From Cladorhizidae sp. MBARI D1340-BT2 (lineage: Eukaryota; Porifera; Demospongiae; Poecilosclerida; Cladorhizidae): DNA of 64,000 bases. Each line of letters opens with the position of its first letter. Position 1 is the stretch's first letter. The DNA lies in assembly GCA_028752905.1 (NCBI GenBank), contig JAQNBH010000011.1, forward strand, positions 20,127,909 to 20,191,908. The letters run 5' to 3'. Of the stretch, positions 33,597-49,900 are shown piece after piece. A model generated the notes under the pieces. It searched no databases and was not told where the DNA came from. It was given only the letters and a program-made list of their open reading frames with translations. The position numbers and the translations under genes were made by a program.

Positions 33597-36500
33597 CTAG
33601 GTTCCATCAATTGCCTGGGTATACCTTGATTGTATCAGCTGCCTGGGTATACCTAGGTTGCATCAGCTGTCTGAGTATACCTAGGTTGTATCAGCTTCCT
33701 AGGTATACCTAGGTTGCATCAGCTGCCTGGGTATACCTAGGTTGCATCAATTGCCTGAGTATTCTTAGGTTACATCAGCTGCCTGGGTGGGTATACCTAG
33801 GTTGCATCAACTGCCTGGATATACCTATGTTGCATCAACTGCCTAGCTATACCTAGATTGCATCAACTGCTTGGGTATACCTAGGTTGCATCAACTGTCT
33901 GAATATACCTAGGTTGTATCAGCTTTCTGGGTATACTTAGGTTGCATCAGCTGCCAGGGTATACCTAGGTTGATCAACTGCCAGGGATTGCCTGGGTATA
34001 CCTAGATAGTATTATCTGCCTGGGTATACCAGATTGTATCAGCTGCCTGGGTATACCTAGATTGCATTAATTGCCTGGGTATACCTAGATTGTATCAGCT
34101 GCCTGTGTATACCTAGGTTGCATCAACTGCCTCGGTATACCTAGATTGTATCAGCTGCCTGGGCATACATAGGTTACTTCAACTGCCTGGGTATACGTAG
34201 GTTGCATCAACTGCTGGGTATACCTAGGTTGCTTCAACTGCCTGTGTATACCTAGGTTGATTCAACTGCCTGGGTATACCTAGATTGTATCAGCTGCCTT
34301 TGTATACCTAGGTTGCATTAACTGCCTGGGTATACCTAGGTTGTATCAGCTGCCTGGGTATACCTAGATTCCATCAATTGCCTGGGTATACCTTGATTGT
34401 ATCAGCTGCCTAGGTATACCTAGGTTGCATCAACTGTCTGAGTATACCTAGGTTGTATCAGATTCCTAGGTATACTTAGGTTGCATCAGCTGCCTGGGTA
34501 TACCTAGTATGCATCAGATGCCTGGCTATACCTCGGTTGTATCCATTGCCTGTGTATTCTTAGGTTACATCAGCTGCCTGGGTATACCTAGGTTGCATCA
34601 ACTGCCTGGGTATACCTATGTTGCATCAGCTGTCTGGGTATACCTAGGTTGCAGCCACTGCTTGGGTATACCTAATTGCATCATCTACCTGCATATACCT
34701 TGGTTGCATCAACTGTCTGGGTATACCTAGGTTGCACCAACTGCCTGAGTATATCTAGGTTGCATCAACATCCTGGGTATACCTAGGTTGCATCAATTGC
34801 CTGGGTATACCTAGGTTGTATCATCAGCCTGGGTATACCTAGGTTGTATCAGCTGCCTGGGTATACCTAGATTGCATCAATTGCCTGGATATACCTAGAT
34901 TGTATCAGCTGCCTGTGTACACCTAGGTTGCATGAACTGCCTGGGTATACCTAGATTCTATCAGCTGCCTGGGCATACATAGGTTGCATCAACTGCCTGG
35001 GTATACCTAGGTTGAATCAGCTACCTGCGTATACCTAGGTTGCTTCAACTGCCTGGGTATACCTAGATTGTATCAGCTGCCTGGGTATACCTAGGTTGCA
35101 TCAAATGCATGGGTATACCTAGGATTGCCTGGGTTGTATCATCTGCCTGGGTATACCTAGGTTGTATCAGCTGCCTGGGTATACCTAGATTGCATCAATT
35201 TCCTGGGTATACCGAGATTGTATCAGCTGCCTGTGTATACCTAGTTTGCATCAACTGTCTGGGTATACCTAGATTGTATCAGCTGCCTGGGCATACATAG
35301 GTTGCATCAACTGCCTGGGTATACCTAGGTTGAATCAGCTACCTGGGTATACCTAGGTTGCATCAACTGCCTGGGTATACCTAGATTGTATCAGCTGCCT
35401 GGGTATACCTAGGTTGCATCAACTGCATGGGTATACCTAGGTTGCATCAGCTGCCTGGGTATACGTAGGTTGCATCAACTGCCTGGGTATACCTACGTTC
35501 TATTAATTGCCTGGCTATACCTAGATTGCATCCATTGCCTGTGTATACTTAGGTTACATCAGCTGCCTGGGTATACCTAGGTTGCATCAACTGCCTGGGT
35601 TATACCTATGTTGCATCAGCTGTCTGGGTATACCTAGGTTGCAGCCACTGCTTGGGTATACCTAATTGCATCATCTACCTGCATATACCTTGGTTGCATC
35701 AACTGTCTGGGTATACCTAGGTTGCAACAACTGCCTGAGTATATCTAGGTTGCATCAACTGCCTGGGTATACCTAGGTTGCATAAGCTGCCTTGGTATAC
35801 CTAGGTTGAATCAACTGCCCGGGTATACCTAGGTTGCATCAATTGCCTGGGTATACCTAGGTTGTATCATCTGCCTGGGTATACCTAGGTTGTATCAGCT
35901 GCCTGGGTATACCTAGATTGCATCAATTGCCTGGATATACCTAGATTGTACCAGCTGCCTGTGTATACCTAGGTTGCATGAACTGCCTGGGTATACCTAG
36001 ATTCTATCAGCTGCCTGGGCATACATAGGTTGCATCAACTGCCTGGGTATACCTAGGTTGAATCAGCTACCTGGGTATACCTAGGTTGCTTCAACTGCCT
36101 GGGTATACCTAGATTGTATCAGCTGCCTGGGTATACCTAGGTTGCATCAAATGCATGGGTATACCTAGGATTGCCTGGGTTGTATCATCTGCCTGGGTAT
36201 ACCTAGGTTGTATCAGCTGCCTGGGTATACCTAGATTGCATCAATTTCCTGGGTATACCGAGATTGTATCAGCTGCCTGTCTATACCTAGTTTGCATCAA
36301 CTGTCTGGGTATACCTAGATTGTATCAGCTGCCTGGGCATACATAGGTTGCATCAACTGCCTGGGTATACCTAGGTTGAATCAGCTACCTGGGTATACCT
36401 AGGTTGCATCAACTGCCTGGGTATACCTAGATTGTATCAGCTGCCTGGGTATACCTAGGTTGCATCAACTGCATGGGTATACCTAGGTTGCATCAGCTGC

Positions 36501-37903
36501 CTGGGTATACGTAGGTTGCATCAACTGCCTGGGTATACCTAGGTTGCTTCAACTGCCTGTGTATATCTAGGTTGATTCAACTGCATGGGTATACCTAGAT
36601 TGTATCAGATACCTTGGTATACCTAGGTTGCATTAACTGCCTGGGTATACCTAGGTTGTATCAGCTGCCTGGATATACCTAGGTTCCATCAATTGCCTGG
36701 GTATACCTTGATTGTATCAGCTGCCTGGGTATACCTAGGTTGCATCAGCTGTCTGAGTATACCTAGGTTGTATGAGCTTCCTAGGTATACCTAGGTTGCA
36801 TCAGCTGCCTGGGTATAATTAGGTTGCATCAATTGCTTGAGTATACCTAGTATGTATTAGATGCCTGGCTATACCTCGGTTGCATCCATTGCCTGTGTAT
36901 TCTTAGGTTACATCAGCTGCCTGGGTGGGTATACCTAGGTTGCATCAACTGCCTGGGTATACCTATGTTGCATCAACTGCCTAGATATACCTAGATTGCA
37001 TCAACTACTTGGGTATACCTAGGTTGCATCAACTGTCTGAATATACCTAGGTTGTATCAGCTTCCTGGGTATACTTAGGTTGCGTCAGCTGCCAGGGTAT
37101 ACCTAGGTTGCATCAATTGCCTGAGTATACCTAGTATGCATCAGCTGTCTGGGTATACCTAGGTTGCATCACCTGCCTGGGTATACCTAGGTTGCATCAA
37201 CAGCCTGGGTATACCTTGGTTGCATCAACTGTCTGGGTATACATAGGTTACATCAACTGCCTGACTATATCTAGGTTGCATCAGCCGCCTGGGTATACCT
37301 AGATTGCATCAATTGCCTGGGTATACCTAGATTGTATCAGCTGCCTTGGTATACCTAGTTTGCATTAACTGCCTGGGTATACCTAGGTTGTATCAGCTGC
37401 CTGGGTATACCTAGGTTCCATTAATTGCCTGGGTATACCTTGATTGTATCAGCTGCCTGGGTATACCTAGGTTGCATCAACTGTCTGAGTATACCTAGGT
37501 TGTATCAGCTTCCTGGGTATATTTAGTTTGCATCAGCTGCCTGGGTATACCTAGGTTACATCAATTGCCTGAGTATACCTAGTATGCATCAGATGCCTGG
37601 CTATACCTCGGTTGCATCCATGGCCTGTGTATTCTTAGGTTACATCAGCTCTCTGGGTATACCTAGGTTGCATGAACTGCCTGGGTATACCTATGTTGCA
37701 TCAGCTGTCTGGGTATATCTAGGTTGCCTCAACTGCCTGGGTATACCTAGGTTCTATCAATTGCCTGGCTATACCTAGGTTGCATTCTTTGCCTGTGTAT
37801 ACTTAGGTTACATCAGCTGCCTGGGTATACCTAGATTGCATCAACTGCCTGGGTATACCTATGTTGCATCAGCTGTCTGGGAATACCTAGGTTGCATTCA
37901 GTG

Positions 37904-40900
37904 CTTGGGTATGCCTAATTGCATCATCTACGGGGGTATACCTAGGTTGCATCAATTGCCTGTGTATACCTTGCTTGCATCAAACGCCTGGGTATATCTA
38001 GTTTGCATCAATTGACTGGCTATACCTAGGTTGCATCAACTGCCTGAGTATATCTAGGTTGCATCAACTGCCTGGTATACCTAGTTTGTATCAACTGCCT
38101 GGCTATACCTAGGTTGCATCAACTGCGTGGGTATACCTAGGTTGCAACAACTGCCTGGGTATACCCAGGTTGGATCAACTGCCTGTGTATACCTTGGTTG
38201 CATCAACTGTCTGGGTATACCTAGGTTGCACCAACTGCCTGAGTATATCTAGGTTGCATCAACTGCCTGGGTTGCATCAGCTGCTTGGGTATACCTAGGT
38301 TGAATCAACTGCCTGAGTATACCAAGGTTGCATCAATTGCCTGGGTATACGTAGGTTGTATCATTTGCCTGGGTATACCTAGGTTGTATCAGCTGCCTGG
38401 ATATACCTAGATTGCATCGATTGCCTGGATTGTATTAGCTGTCTGGATATACATAGGTTGCATCAATTGCCTAGGTATACCTAGGTTGCATCAACTGCCT
38501 AGGTTGCATCAACTGCCTGAGTATTTCTAGGTTACATCAACTACCTGGGTATACCTAGGTTGCATCCGCTGCCTGGATATACCTAGGTTGTATCAACTGC
38601 CTGGGTATACCTAGGTTGCATCAACTGCTAGGTTGTATCAGCTGCCTGGGTATACCTAGGTTGTATCTGGCGACTTGGTATACCTAGGTTCCAACAATTG
38701 CCTGGGTATACCTTGATTGTATCAGCTGCCTTGGTATACCTAGGTTGCATCAACTGCCTAGATATACCTAGATTGCATCAACTGCTTGGGTATACCTAGG
38801 TTGCATCAACTGTCTTAATATACCTAGGTTGTATCAGCTTCCTGGGTATACTTAGGTTGCATCAGCTGCCAGGGTATACCTAGGTTGCAACAATTGCCTG
38901 AGTATACCTATTATACATCAGATGCCTGGCTATACCTAGGTTGCATCCATTGCCTGTGTATTGTTAGGTTACATCAGCTGCCTGGCTATACCTAGGTCAC
39001 ATCTACTGCCTGGGTATACCTATGTTACATCAGCTGCCTGGGTATACCTAGGTTGCATCAACTGACTGGGTATATCCAGGTTGCATGAACTGCCTGGGTA
39101 TACCTTGGTTGCATCAACTGTCTGGGTATACCTAGTTTGCACCAACTGCCTGAGTATATCTAGGTTGCATCAACTGCCTGTGGGTATACCTACGTTGCAT
39201 CAGCTGCCTGGGTATACCTAGTTTGAATCAACTGCCTGGGTATACCTAGGTTGCATCAATTGCCTGGGTTGTATCATCTGCCTGGGTATACCTAGGTTGT
39301 ATCAGCTGCCTGGGTATACCTAGATTGCATCAATTGCCTAGATTGTATCAGCTGCCTGTGTATACCTAGTTTGCATCAACTGACTGGGTATACCTAGATT
39401 GTATCAGCTGCCTGGGCATACATAGGTTGCATCAACTGCCTGGGTATATCTAGTTGATGAATCAGCTACCTGGGTATACCTAGGTTGCATCAACTGCCTG
39501 TGTATACCTAGATTGTATCAGCTGCCTGGGTATACCTAGGTTGCATCAACTGCATGGGTATACCTAGGTTGCATCAGCTGCCTGGGTATACGTAGGTTGC
39601 ATCAACTGCCTGGGTATACCTAGGTTGCTTCAACTGCCTGTGTTTACCTAGGTTGATTCAACTGCCTCGGTATACCTAGGTTGCATCAACTGCCAGGGTG
39701 TACCAAGATTGCATAACTGCCTGGCTATACTTAGGTTGCATCAAGTGCCTGGCTATACATAGTTTGCATCAACTGCCTGGGTATACCTAGGTTGCATCAA
39801 CTGCCTGGCTATACCTAGTTTGCATCAACTGCATGGGTATACCTAGGTTGCATCAACTGCCTGGGTTGCATCAAATGCCTGGCTATACCTATGTTGCATC
39901 AACTGCTTGGGTATACCTAAATTACATCAGCTGCATAGGTATACCTAGTTGTATCAACTGCCTGGGTATACCTAGGATGCATCAACTGCCTGGTTATACC
40001 TAGATTGCATCAACTGTCTGGGTATACCTAGATTGTATCAGCTGCCTGGGCATACATAGGTTGCATCAACTGCCTGGGTATACCTAGGTTGAATCAGCTA
40101 CCTGGGTATACCTAGGTTGCATCAACTGCCTGGGTATACCTAGATTGTATCAGCTGCCTGGGTATACCTAGGTTGCATCAACTGCATGGGTATACCTAGG
40201 TTGCATCAGCTGCCTGGGTATACGTAGGTTGCATCAACTGCCTGGGTATACCTACGTTCTATTAATTGCCTGGCTATACCTAGATTGCATCCATTGCCTG
40301 TGTATACTTAGGTTACATCAGCTGCCTGGGTATACCTAGGTTGCATCAACTGCCTGGGTTATACCTATGTTGCATCAGCTGTCTGGGTATACCTAGGTTG
40401 CAGCCACTGCTTGGGTATACCTAATTGCATCATCTACCTGCATATACCTTGGTTGCATCAACTGTCTGGGTATACCTAGGTTGCAACAACTGCCTGAGTA
40501 TATCTAGGTTGCATCAACTGCCTGGGTATACCTAGGTTGCATAAGCAGCCTTGGTATACCTAGGTTGAATCAACTGCCCGGGTATACCTAGGTTGCATCA
40601 ATTGCCTGGGTATACCTAGGTTGTATCATCTGCCTGGGTATACCTAGGTTGTATCAGCTGCCTGGGTATACCTAGATTCCATCAATTGCCTGGGTATACC
40701 TTGATTGTATCAGCTGCCTAGGTATACCTAGGTTGCATCAACTGTCTGAGTATACCTAGGTTGTATCAGATTCCTAGGTATACTTAGGTTGCATCAGCTG
40801 CCTGGGTATACCTAGTATGCATCAGATGCCTGGCTATACCTCGGTTGTATCCATTGCCTGTGTATTCTTAGGTTACATCAGCTGCCTGGGTATACCTAGG

Positions 40901-43900
40901 TTGCATCAACTGCCTGGGTATACCTATGTTGCATCAGCTGTCTGGGTATACCTAGGTTGCAGCCACTGCTTGGGTATACCTAATTGCATCATCTACCTGC
41001 ATATACCTTGGTTGCATCAACTGTCTGGGTATACCTAGGTTGCACCAACTGCCTGAGTATATCTAGGTTGCATCAACATCCTGGGTATACCTAGGTTGCA
41101 TAAGCTGCCTTGGTATACCTAGGTTGAATCAACTGCCCGGGTATACCTAGGTTGCATCAATTGCCTGGGTATACCTAGGTTGTATCATCAGCCTGGGTAT
41201 ACCTAGGTTGTATCAGCTGCCTGGGTATACCTAGATTGCATCAATTGCCTGGATATACCTAGATTGTATCAGCTGCCTGTGTACACCTAGGTTGCATGAA
41301 CTGCCTGGGTATACCTAGATTCTATCAGCTGCCTGGGCATACATAGGTTGCATCAACTGCCTGGGTATACCTAGGTTGAATCAGCTACCTGCGTATACCT
41401 AGGTTGCTTCAACTGCCTGGGTATACCTAGATTGTATCAGCTGCCTGGGTATACCTAGGTTGCATCAAATGCATGGGTATACCTAGGATTGCCTGGGTTG
41501 TATCATCTGCCTGGGTATACCTAGGTTGTATCAGCTGCCTGGGTATACCTAGATTGCATCAATTTCCTGGGTATACCGAGATTGTATCAGCTGCCTGTGT
41601 ATACCTAGTTTGCATCAACTGTCTGGGTATACCTAGATTGTATCAGCTGCCTGGGCATACATAGGTTGCATCAACTGCCTGGGTATACCTAGGTTGAATC
41701 AGCTACCTGGGTATACCTAGGTTGCATCAACTGCCTGGGTATACCTAGATTGTATCAGCTGCCTGGGTATACCTAGGTTGCATCAACTGCATGGGTATAC
41801 CTAGGTTGCATCAGCTGCCTGGGTATACGTAGGTTGCATCAACTGCCTGGGTATACCTACGTTCTATTAATTGCCTGGCTATACCTAGATTGCATCCATT
41901 GCCTGTGTATACTTAGGTTACATCAGCTGCCTGGGTATACCTAGGTTGCATCAACTGCCTGGGTTATACCTATGTTGCATCAGCTGTCTGGGTATACCTA
42001 GGTTGCAGCCACTGCTTGGGTATACCTAATTGCATCATCTACCTGCATATACCTTGGTTGCATCAACTGTCTGGGTATACCTAGGTTGCAACAACTGCCT
42101 GAGTATATCTAGGTTGCATCAACTGCCTGGGTATACCTAGGTTGCATAAGCTGCCTTGGTATACCTAGGTTGAATCAACTGCCCGGGTATACCTAGGTTG
42201 CATCAATTGCCTGGGTATACCTAGGTTGTATCATCTGCCTGGGTATACCTAGGTTGTATCAGCTGCCTGGGTATACCTAGATTGCATCAATTGCCTGGAT
42301 ATACCTAGATTGTACCAGCTGCCTGTGTATACCTAGGTTGCATGAACTGCCTGGGTATACCTAGATTCTATCAGCTGCCTGGGCATACATAGGTTGCATC
42401 AACTGCCTGGGTATACCTAGGTTGAATCAGCTACCTGGGTATACCTAGGTTGCTTCAACTGCCTGGGTATACCTAGATTGTATCAGCTGCCTGGGTATAC
42501 CTAGGTTGCATCAAATGCATGGGTATACCTAGGATTGCCTGGGTTGTATCATCTGCCTGGGTATACCTAGGTTGTATCAGCTGCCTGGGTATACCTAGAT
42601 TGCATCAATTTCCTGGGTATACCGAGATTGTATCAGCTGCCTGTCTATACCTAGTTTGCATCAACTGTCTGGGTATACCTAGATTGTATCAGCTGCCTGG
42701 GCATACATAGGTTGCATCAACTGCCTGGGTATACCTAGGTTGAATCAGCTACCTGGGTATACCTAGGTTGCATCAACTGCCTGGGTATACCTAGATTGTA
42801 TCAGCTGCCTGGGTATACCTAGGTTGCATCAACTGCATGGGTATACCTAGGTTGCATCAGCTGCCTGGGTATACGTAGGTTGCATCAACTGCCTGGGTAT
42901 ACCTAGGTTGCTTCAACTGCCTGTGTATATCTAGGTTGATTCAACTGCATGGGTATACCTAGATTGTATCAGATACCTTGGTATACCTAGGTTCCATCAA
43001 TTGCCTGGGTATACCTTGATTGTATCAGCTGCCTGGGTATACCTAGGTTGCATCAGCTGTCTGAGTATACCTAGGTTGTATGAGCTTCCTAGGTATACCT
43101 AGGTTGCATCAGCTGCCTGGGTATAATTAGGTTGCATCAATTGCTTGAGTATACCTAGTATGTATTAGATGCCTGGCTATACCTCGGTTGCATCCATTGC
43201 CTGTGTATTCTTAGGTTACATCAGCTGCCTGGGTGGGTATACCTAGGTTGCATCAACTGCCTGGGTATACCTATGTTGCATCAACTGCCTAGATATACCT
43301 AGATTGCATCAACTACTTGGGTATACCTAGGTTGCATCAACTGTCTGAATATACCTAGGTTGTATCAGCTTCCTGGGTATACTTAGGTTGCGTCAGCTGC
43401 CAGGGTATACCTAGGTTGCATCAATTGCCTGAGTATACCTAGTATGCATCAGCTGTCTGGGTATACCTAGGTTGCATCACCTGCCTGGGTATACCTAGGT
43501 TGCATCAACAGCCTGGGTATACCTTGGTTGCATCAACTGTCTGGGTATACATAGGTTACATCAACTGCCTGACTATATCTAGGTTGCATCAGCCGCCTGG
43601 GTATACCTAGATTGCATCAATTGCCTGGGTATACCTAGATTGTATCAGCTGCCTTGGTATACCTAGTTTGCATTAACTGCCTGGGTATACCTAGGTTGTA
43701 TCAGCTGCCTGGGTATACCTAGGTTCCATTAATTGCCTGGGTATACCTTGATTGTATCAGCTGCCTGGGTATACCTAGGTTGCATCAACTGTCTGAGTAT
43801 ACCTAGGTTGTATCAGCTTCCTGGGTATATTTAGTTTGCATCAGCTGCCTGGGTATACCTAGGTTACATCAATTGCCTGAGTATACCTAGTATGCATCAG

Positions 43901-46900
43901 ATGCCTGGCTATACCTCGGTTGCATCCATGGCCTGTGTATTCTTAGGTTACATCAGCTCTCTGGGTATACCTAGGTTGCATGAACTGCCTGGGTATACCT
44001 ATGTTGCATCAGCTGTCTGGGTATATCTAGGTTGCCTCAACTGCCTGGGTATACCTAGGTTCTATCAATTGCCTGGCTATACCTAGGTTGCATTCTTTGC
44101 CTGTGTATACTTAGGTTACATCAGCTGCCTGGGTATACCTAGATTGCATCAACTGCCTGGGTATACCTATGTTGCATCAGCTGTCTGGGAATACCTAGGT
44201 TGCATTCAGTGCTTGGGTATGCCTAATTGCATCATCTACGGGGGTATACCTAGGTTGCATCAATTGCCTGTGTATACCTTGCTTGCATCAAACGCCTGGG
44301 TATATCTAGTTTGCATCAATTGACTGGCTATACCTAGGTTGCATCAACTGCCTGAGTATATCTAGGTTGCATCAACTGCCTGGTATACCTAGTTTGTATC
44401 AACTGCCTGGCTATACCTAGGTTGCATCAACTGCGTGGGTATACCTAGGTTGCAACAACTGCCTGGGTATACCCAGGTTGGATCAACTGCCTGTGTATAC
44501 CTTGGTTGCATCAACTGTCTGGGTATACCTAGGTTGCACCAACTGCCTGAGTATATCTAGGTTGCATCAACTGCCTGGGTTGCATCAGCTGCTTGGGTAT
44601 ACCTAGGTTGAATCAACTGCCTGAGTATACCAAGGTTGCATCAATTGCCTGGGTATACGTAGGTTGTATCATTTGCCTGGGTATACCTAGGTTGTATCAG
44701 CTGCCTGGATATACCTAGATTGCATCGATTGCCTGGATTGTATTAGCTGTCTGGATATACATAGGTTGCATCAATTGCCTAGGTATACCTAGGTTGCATC
44801 AACTGCCTAGGTTGCATCAACTGCCTGAGTATTTCTAGGTTACATCAACTACCTGGGTATACCTAGGTTGCATCCGCTGCCTGGATATACCTAGGTTGTA
44901 TCAACTGCCTGGGTATACCTAGGTTGCATCAACTGCTAGGTTGTATCAGCTGCCTGGGTATACCTAGGTTGTATCTGGCGACTTGGTATACCTAGGTTCC
45001 AACAATTGCCTGGGTATACCTTGATTGTATCAGCTGCCTTGGTATACCTAGGTTGCATCAACTGCCTAGATATACCTAGATTGCATCAACTGCTTGGGTA
45101 TACCTAGGTTGCATCAACTGTCTTAATATACCTAGGTTGTATCAGCTTCCTGGGTATACTTAGGTTGCATCAGCTGCCAGGGTATACCTAGGTTGCAACA
45201 ATTGCCTGAGTATACCTATTATACATCAGATGCCTGGCTATACCTAGGTTGCATCCATTGCCTGTGTATTGTTAGGTTACATCAGCTGCCTGGCTATACC
45301 TAGGTCACATCTACTGCCTGGGTATACCTATGTTACATCAGCTGCCTGGGTATACCTAGGTTGCATCAACTGACTGGGTATATCCAGGTTGCATGAACTG
45401 CCTGGGTATACCTTGGTTGCATCAACTGTCTGGGTATACCTAGATTGCATCAATTGCCTAGATTGTATCAGCTGCCTGTGTATACCTAGTTTGCATCAAC
45501 TGACTGGGTATACCTAGATTGTATCAGCTGCCTGGGCATACATAGGTTGCATCAACTGCCTGGGTATATCTAGTTGATGAATCAGCTACCTGGGTATACC
45601 TAGGTTGCATCAGCTGCCTGGGTATACGTAGGTTGCATCAACTGCCTGGGTATACCTAGGTTGCTTCAACTGCCTGTGTTTACCTAGGTTGATTCAACTG
45701 CCTCGGTATACCTAGGTTGCATCAACTGCCAGGGTGTACCAAGATTGCATAACTGCCTGGCTATACTTAGGTTGCATCAAGTGCCTGGCTATACATAGTT
45801 TGCATCAACTGCCTGGGTATACCTAGGTTGCATCAACTGCCTGGCTATACCTAGTTTGCATCAACTGCATGGGTATACCTAGGTTGCATCAACTGCCTGG
45901 GTTGCATCAAATGCCTGGCTATACCTATGTTGCATCAACTGCTTGGGTATACCTAAATTACATCAGCTGCATAGGTATACCTAGTTGTATCAACTGCCTG
46001 GGTATACCTAGGATGCATCAACTGCCTGGTTATACCTAGATTGCATCAACTGTCTGGGTATACCTAGATTGTATCAGCTGCCTGGGCATACATAGGTTGC
46101 ATCAACTGCCTGGGTATACCTAGGTTGAATCAGCTACCTGGGTATACCTAGGTTGCATCAACTGCCTGGGTATACCTAGATTGTATCAGCTGCCTGGGTA
46201 TACCTAGGTTGCATCAACTGCATGGGTATACCTAGGTTGCATCAGCTGCCTGGGTATACGTAGGTTGCATCAACTGCCTGGGTATACCTACGTTCTATTA
46301 ATTGCCTGGCTATACCTAGATTGCATCCATTGCCTGTGTATACTTAGGTTACATCAGCTGCCTGGGTATACCTAGGTTGCATCAACTGCCTGGGTTATAC
46401 CTATGTTGCATCAGCTGTCTGGGTATACCTAGGTTGCAGCCACTGCTTGGGTATACCTAATTGCATCATCTACCTGCATATACCTTGGTTGCATCAACTG
46501 TCTGGGTATACCTAGGTTGCAACAACTGCCTGAGTATATCTAGGTTGCATCAACTGCCTGGGTATACCTAGGTTGCATAAGCAGCCTTGGTATACCTAGG
46601 TTGAATCAACTGCCCGGGTATACCTAGGTTGCATCAATTGCCTGGGTATACCTAGGTTGTATCATCTGCCTGGGTATACCTAGGTTGTATCAGCTGCCTG
46701 GATATACCTAGATTGTACCAGCTGCCTGTGTATACCTAGGTTGCATGAACTGCCTGGGTATACCTAGATTCTATCAGCTGCCTGGGCATACATAGGTTGC
46801 ATCAACTGCCTGGGTATACCTAGGTTGAATCAGCTACCTGGGTATACCTAGGTTGCTTCAACTGCCTGGGTATACCTAGATTGTATCAGCTGCCTGGGTA

Positions 46901-49900
46901 TACCTAGGTTGCATCAAATGCATGGGTATACCTAGGATTGCCTGGGTTGTATCATCTGCCTGGGTATACCTAGGTTGTATCAGCTGCCTGGGTATACCTA
47001 GATTGCATCAATTTCCTGGGTATACCGAGATTGTATCAGCTGCCTGTCTATACCTAGTTTGCATCAACTGTCTGGGTATACCTAGATTGTATCAGCTGCC
47101 TGGGCATACATAGGTTGCATCAACTGCCTGGGTATACCTAGGTTGAATCAGCTACCTGGGTATACCTAGGTTGCATCAACTGCCTGGGTATACCTAGATT
47201 GTATCAGCTGCCTGGGTATACCTAGGTTGCATCAACTGCATGGGTATACCTAGGTTGCATCAGCTGCCTGGGTATACGTAGGTTGCATCAACTGCCTGGG
47301 TATACCTAGGTTGCTTCAACTGCCTGTGTATATCTAGGTTGATTCAACTGCATGGGTAAACCTAGATTGTATCAGATACCTTGGTATACCTAGGTTGCAT
47401 TAACTGCCTGGGTATACCTAGGTTGTATCAGCTGCCTGGATATACCTAGGTTCCATCAATTGCCTGGGTATACCTTGATTGTATCAGCTGCCTGGGTATA
47501 CCTAGGTTGCATCAGCTGTCTGAGTATACCTAGGTTGTATGAGCTTCCTAGGTATACCTAGGTTGCATCAGCTGCCTGGGTATAATTAGGTTGCATCAAT
47601 TGCTTGAGTATACCTAGTATGTATTAGATGCCTGGCTATACCTCGGTTGCATCCATTGCCTGTGTATTCTTAGGTTACATCAGCTGCCTGGGTGGGTATA
47701 CCTAGGTTGCATCAACTGCCTGGGTATACCTATGTTGCATCAATTGCCTAGATATACCTAGATTGCATCAACTACTTGGGTATACCTAGGTTGCATCAAC
47801 TGTCTGAATATACCTAGGTTGTATCAGCTTCCTGGGTATACTTAGGTTGCGTCAGCTGCCAGGGTATACCTAGGTTGCATCAATTGCCTGAGTATACCTA
47901 GTATGCATCAGCTGTCTGGGTATACCTAGGTTGCATCACCTGCCTGGGTATACCTAGGTTGCATCAACAGCCTGGGTATACCTTGGTTGCATCAACTGTC
48001 TGGGTATACATAGGTTACATCAACTGCCTGACTATATCTAGGTTGCATCAGCCGCCTGGGTATACCTAGATTGCATCAATTGCCTGGGTATACCTAGATT
48101 GTATCAGCTGCCTTGGTATACCTAGTTTGCATTAACTGCCTGGGTATACCTAGGTTGTATCAGCTGCCTGGGTATACCTAGGTTCCATTAATTGCCTGGG
48201 TATACCTTGATTGTATCAGCTGCCTGGGTATACCTAGGTTGCATCAACTGTCTGAGTATACCTAGGTTTTATCAGCTTCCTGGGTATATTTAGTTTGCAT
48301 CAGCTGCCTGGGTATACCTAGGTTACATCAATTGCCTGAGTATACCTAGTATGCATCAGATGCCTGGCTATACCTCGGTTGCATCCATGGCCTGTGTATT
48401 CTTAGGTTACATCAGCTCTCTGGGTATACCTAGGTTGCATGAACTGCCTGGGTATACCTATGTTGCATCAGCTGTCTGGGTATATCTAGGTTGCCTCAAC
48501 TGCCTGGGTATACCTAGGTTCTATCAATTGCCTGGCTATACCTAGGTTGCATTCTTTGCCTGTGTATACTTAGGTTACATCAGCTGCCTGGGTATACCTA
48601 GATTGCATCAACTGCCTGGGTATACCTATGTTGCATCAGCTGTCTGGGAATACCTAGGTTGCATTCAGTGCTTGGGTATGCCTAATTGCATCATCTACGG
48701 GGGTATACCTAGGTTGCATCAATTGCCTGTGTATACCTTGCTTGCATCAAACGCCTGGGTATATCTAGTTTGCATCAATTGACTGGCTATACCTAGGTTG
48801 CATCAACTGCCTGAGTATATCTAGGTTGCATCAACTGCCTGGTATACCTAGTTTGTATCAACTGCCTGGCTATACCTAGGTTGCATCAACTGCGTGGGTA
48901 TACCTAGGTTGCAACAACTGCCTGGGTATACCCAGGTTGGATCAACTGCCTGTGTATACCTTGGTTGCATCAACTGTCTGGGTATACCTAGGTTGCACCA
49001 ACTGCCTGAGTATATCTAGGTTGCATCAACTGCCTGGGTTGCATCAGCTGCTTGGGTATACCTAGGTTGAATCAACTGCCTGAGTATACCAAGGTTGCAT
49101 CAATTGCCTGGGTATACGTAGGTTGTATCATTTGCCTGGGTATACCTAGGTTGTATCAGCTGCCTGGATATACCTAGATTGCATCGATTGCCTGGATTGT
49201 ATTAGCTGTCTGGATATACATAGGTTGCATCAATTGCCTAGGTATACCTAGGTTGCATCAACTGCCTAGGTTGCATCAACTGCCTGAGTATTTCTAGGTT
49301 ACATCAACTACCTGGGTATACCTAGGTTGCATCCGCTGCCTGGATATACCTAGGTTGTATCAACTGCCTGGGTATACCTAGGTTGCATCAACTGCTAGGT
49401 TGTATCAGCTGCCTGGGTATACCTAGGTTGTATCTGGCGACTTGGTATACCTAGGTTCCAACAATTGCCTGGGTATACCTTGATTGTATCAGCTGCCTTG
49501 GTATACCTAGGTTGCATCAACTGCCTAGATATACCTAGATTGCATCAACTGCTTGGGTATACCTAGGTTGCATCAACTGTCTTAATATACCTAGGTTGTA
49601 TCAGCTTCCTGGGTATACTTAGGTTGCATCAGCTGCCAGGGTATACCTAGGTTGCAACAATTGCCTGAGTATACCTATTATACATCAGATGCCTGGCTAT
49701 ACCTAGGTTGCATCCATTGCCTGTGTATTGTTAGGTTACATCAGCTGCCTGGCTATACCTAGGTCACATCTACTGCCTGGGTATACCTATGTTACATCAG
49801 CTGCCTGGGTATACCTAGGTTGCATCAACTGACTGGGTATATCCAGGTTGCATGAACTGCCTGGGTATACCTTGGTTGCATCAACTGTCTGGGTATACCT

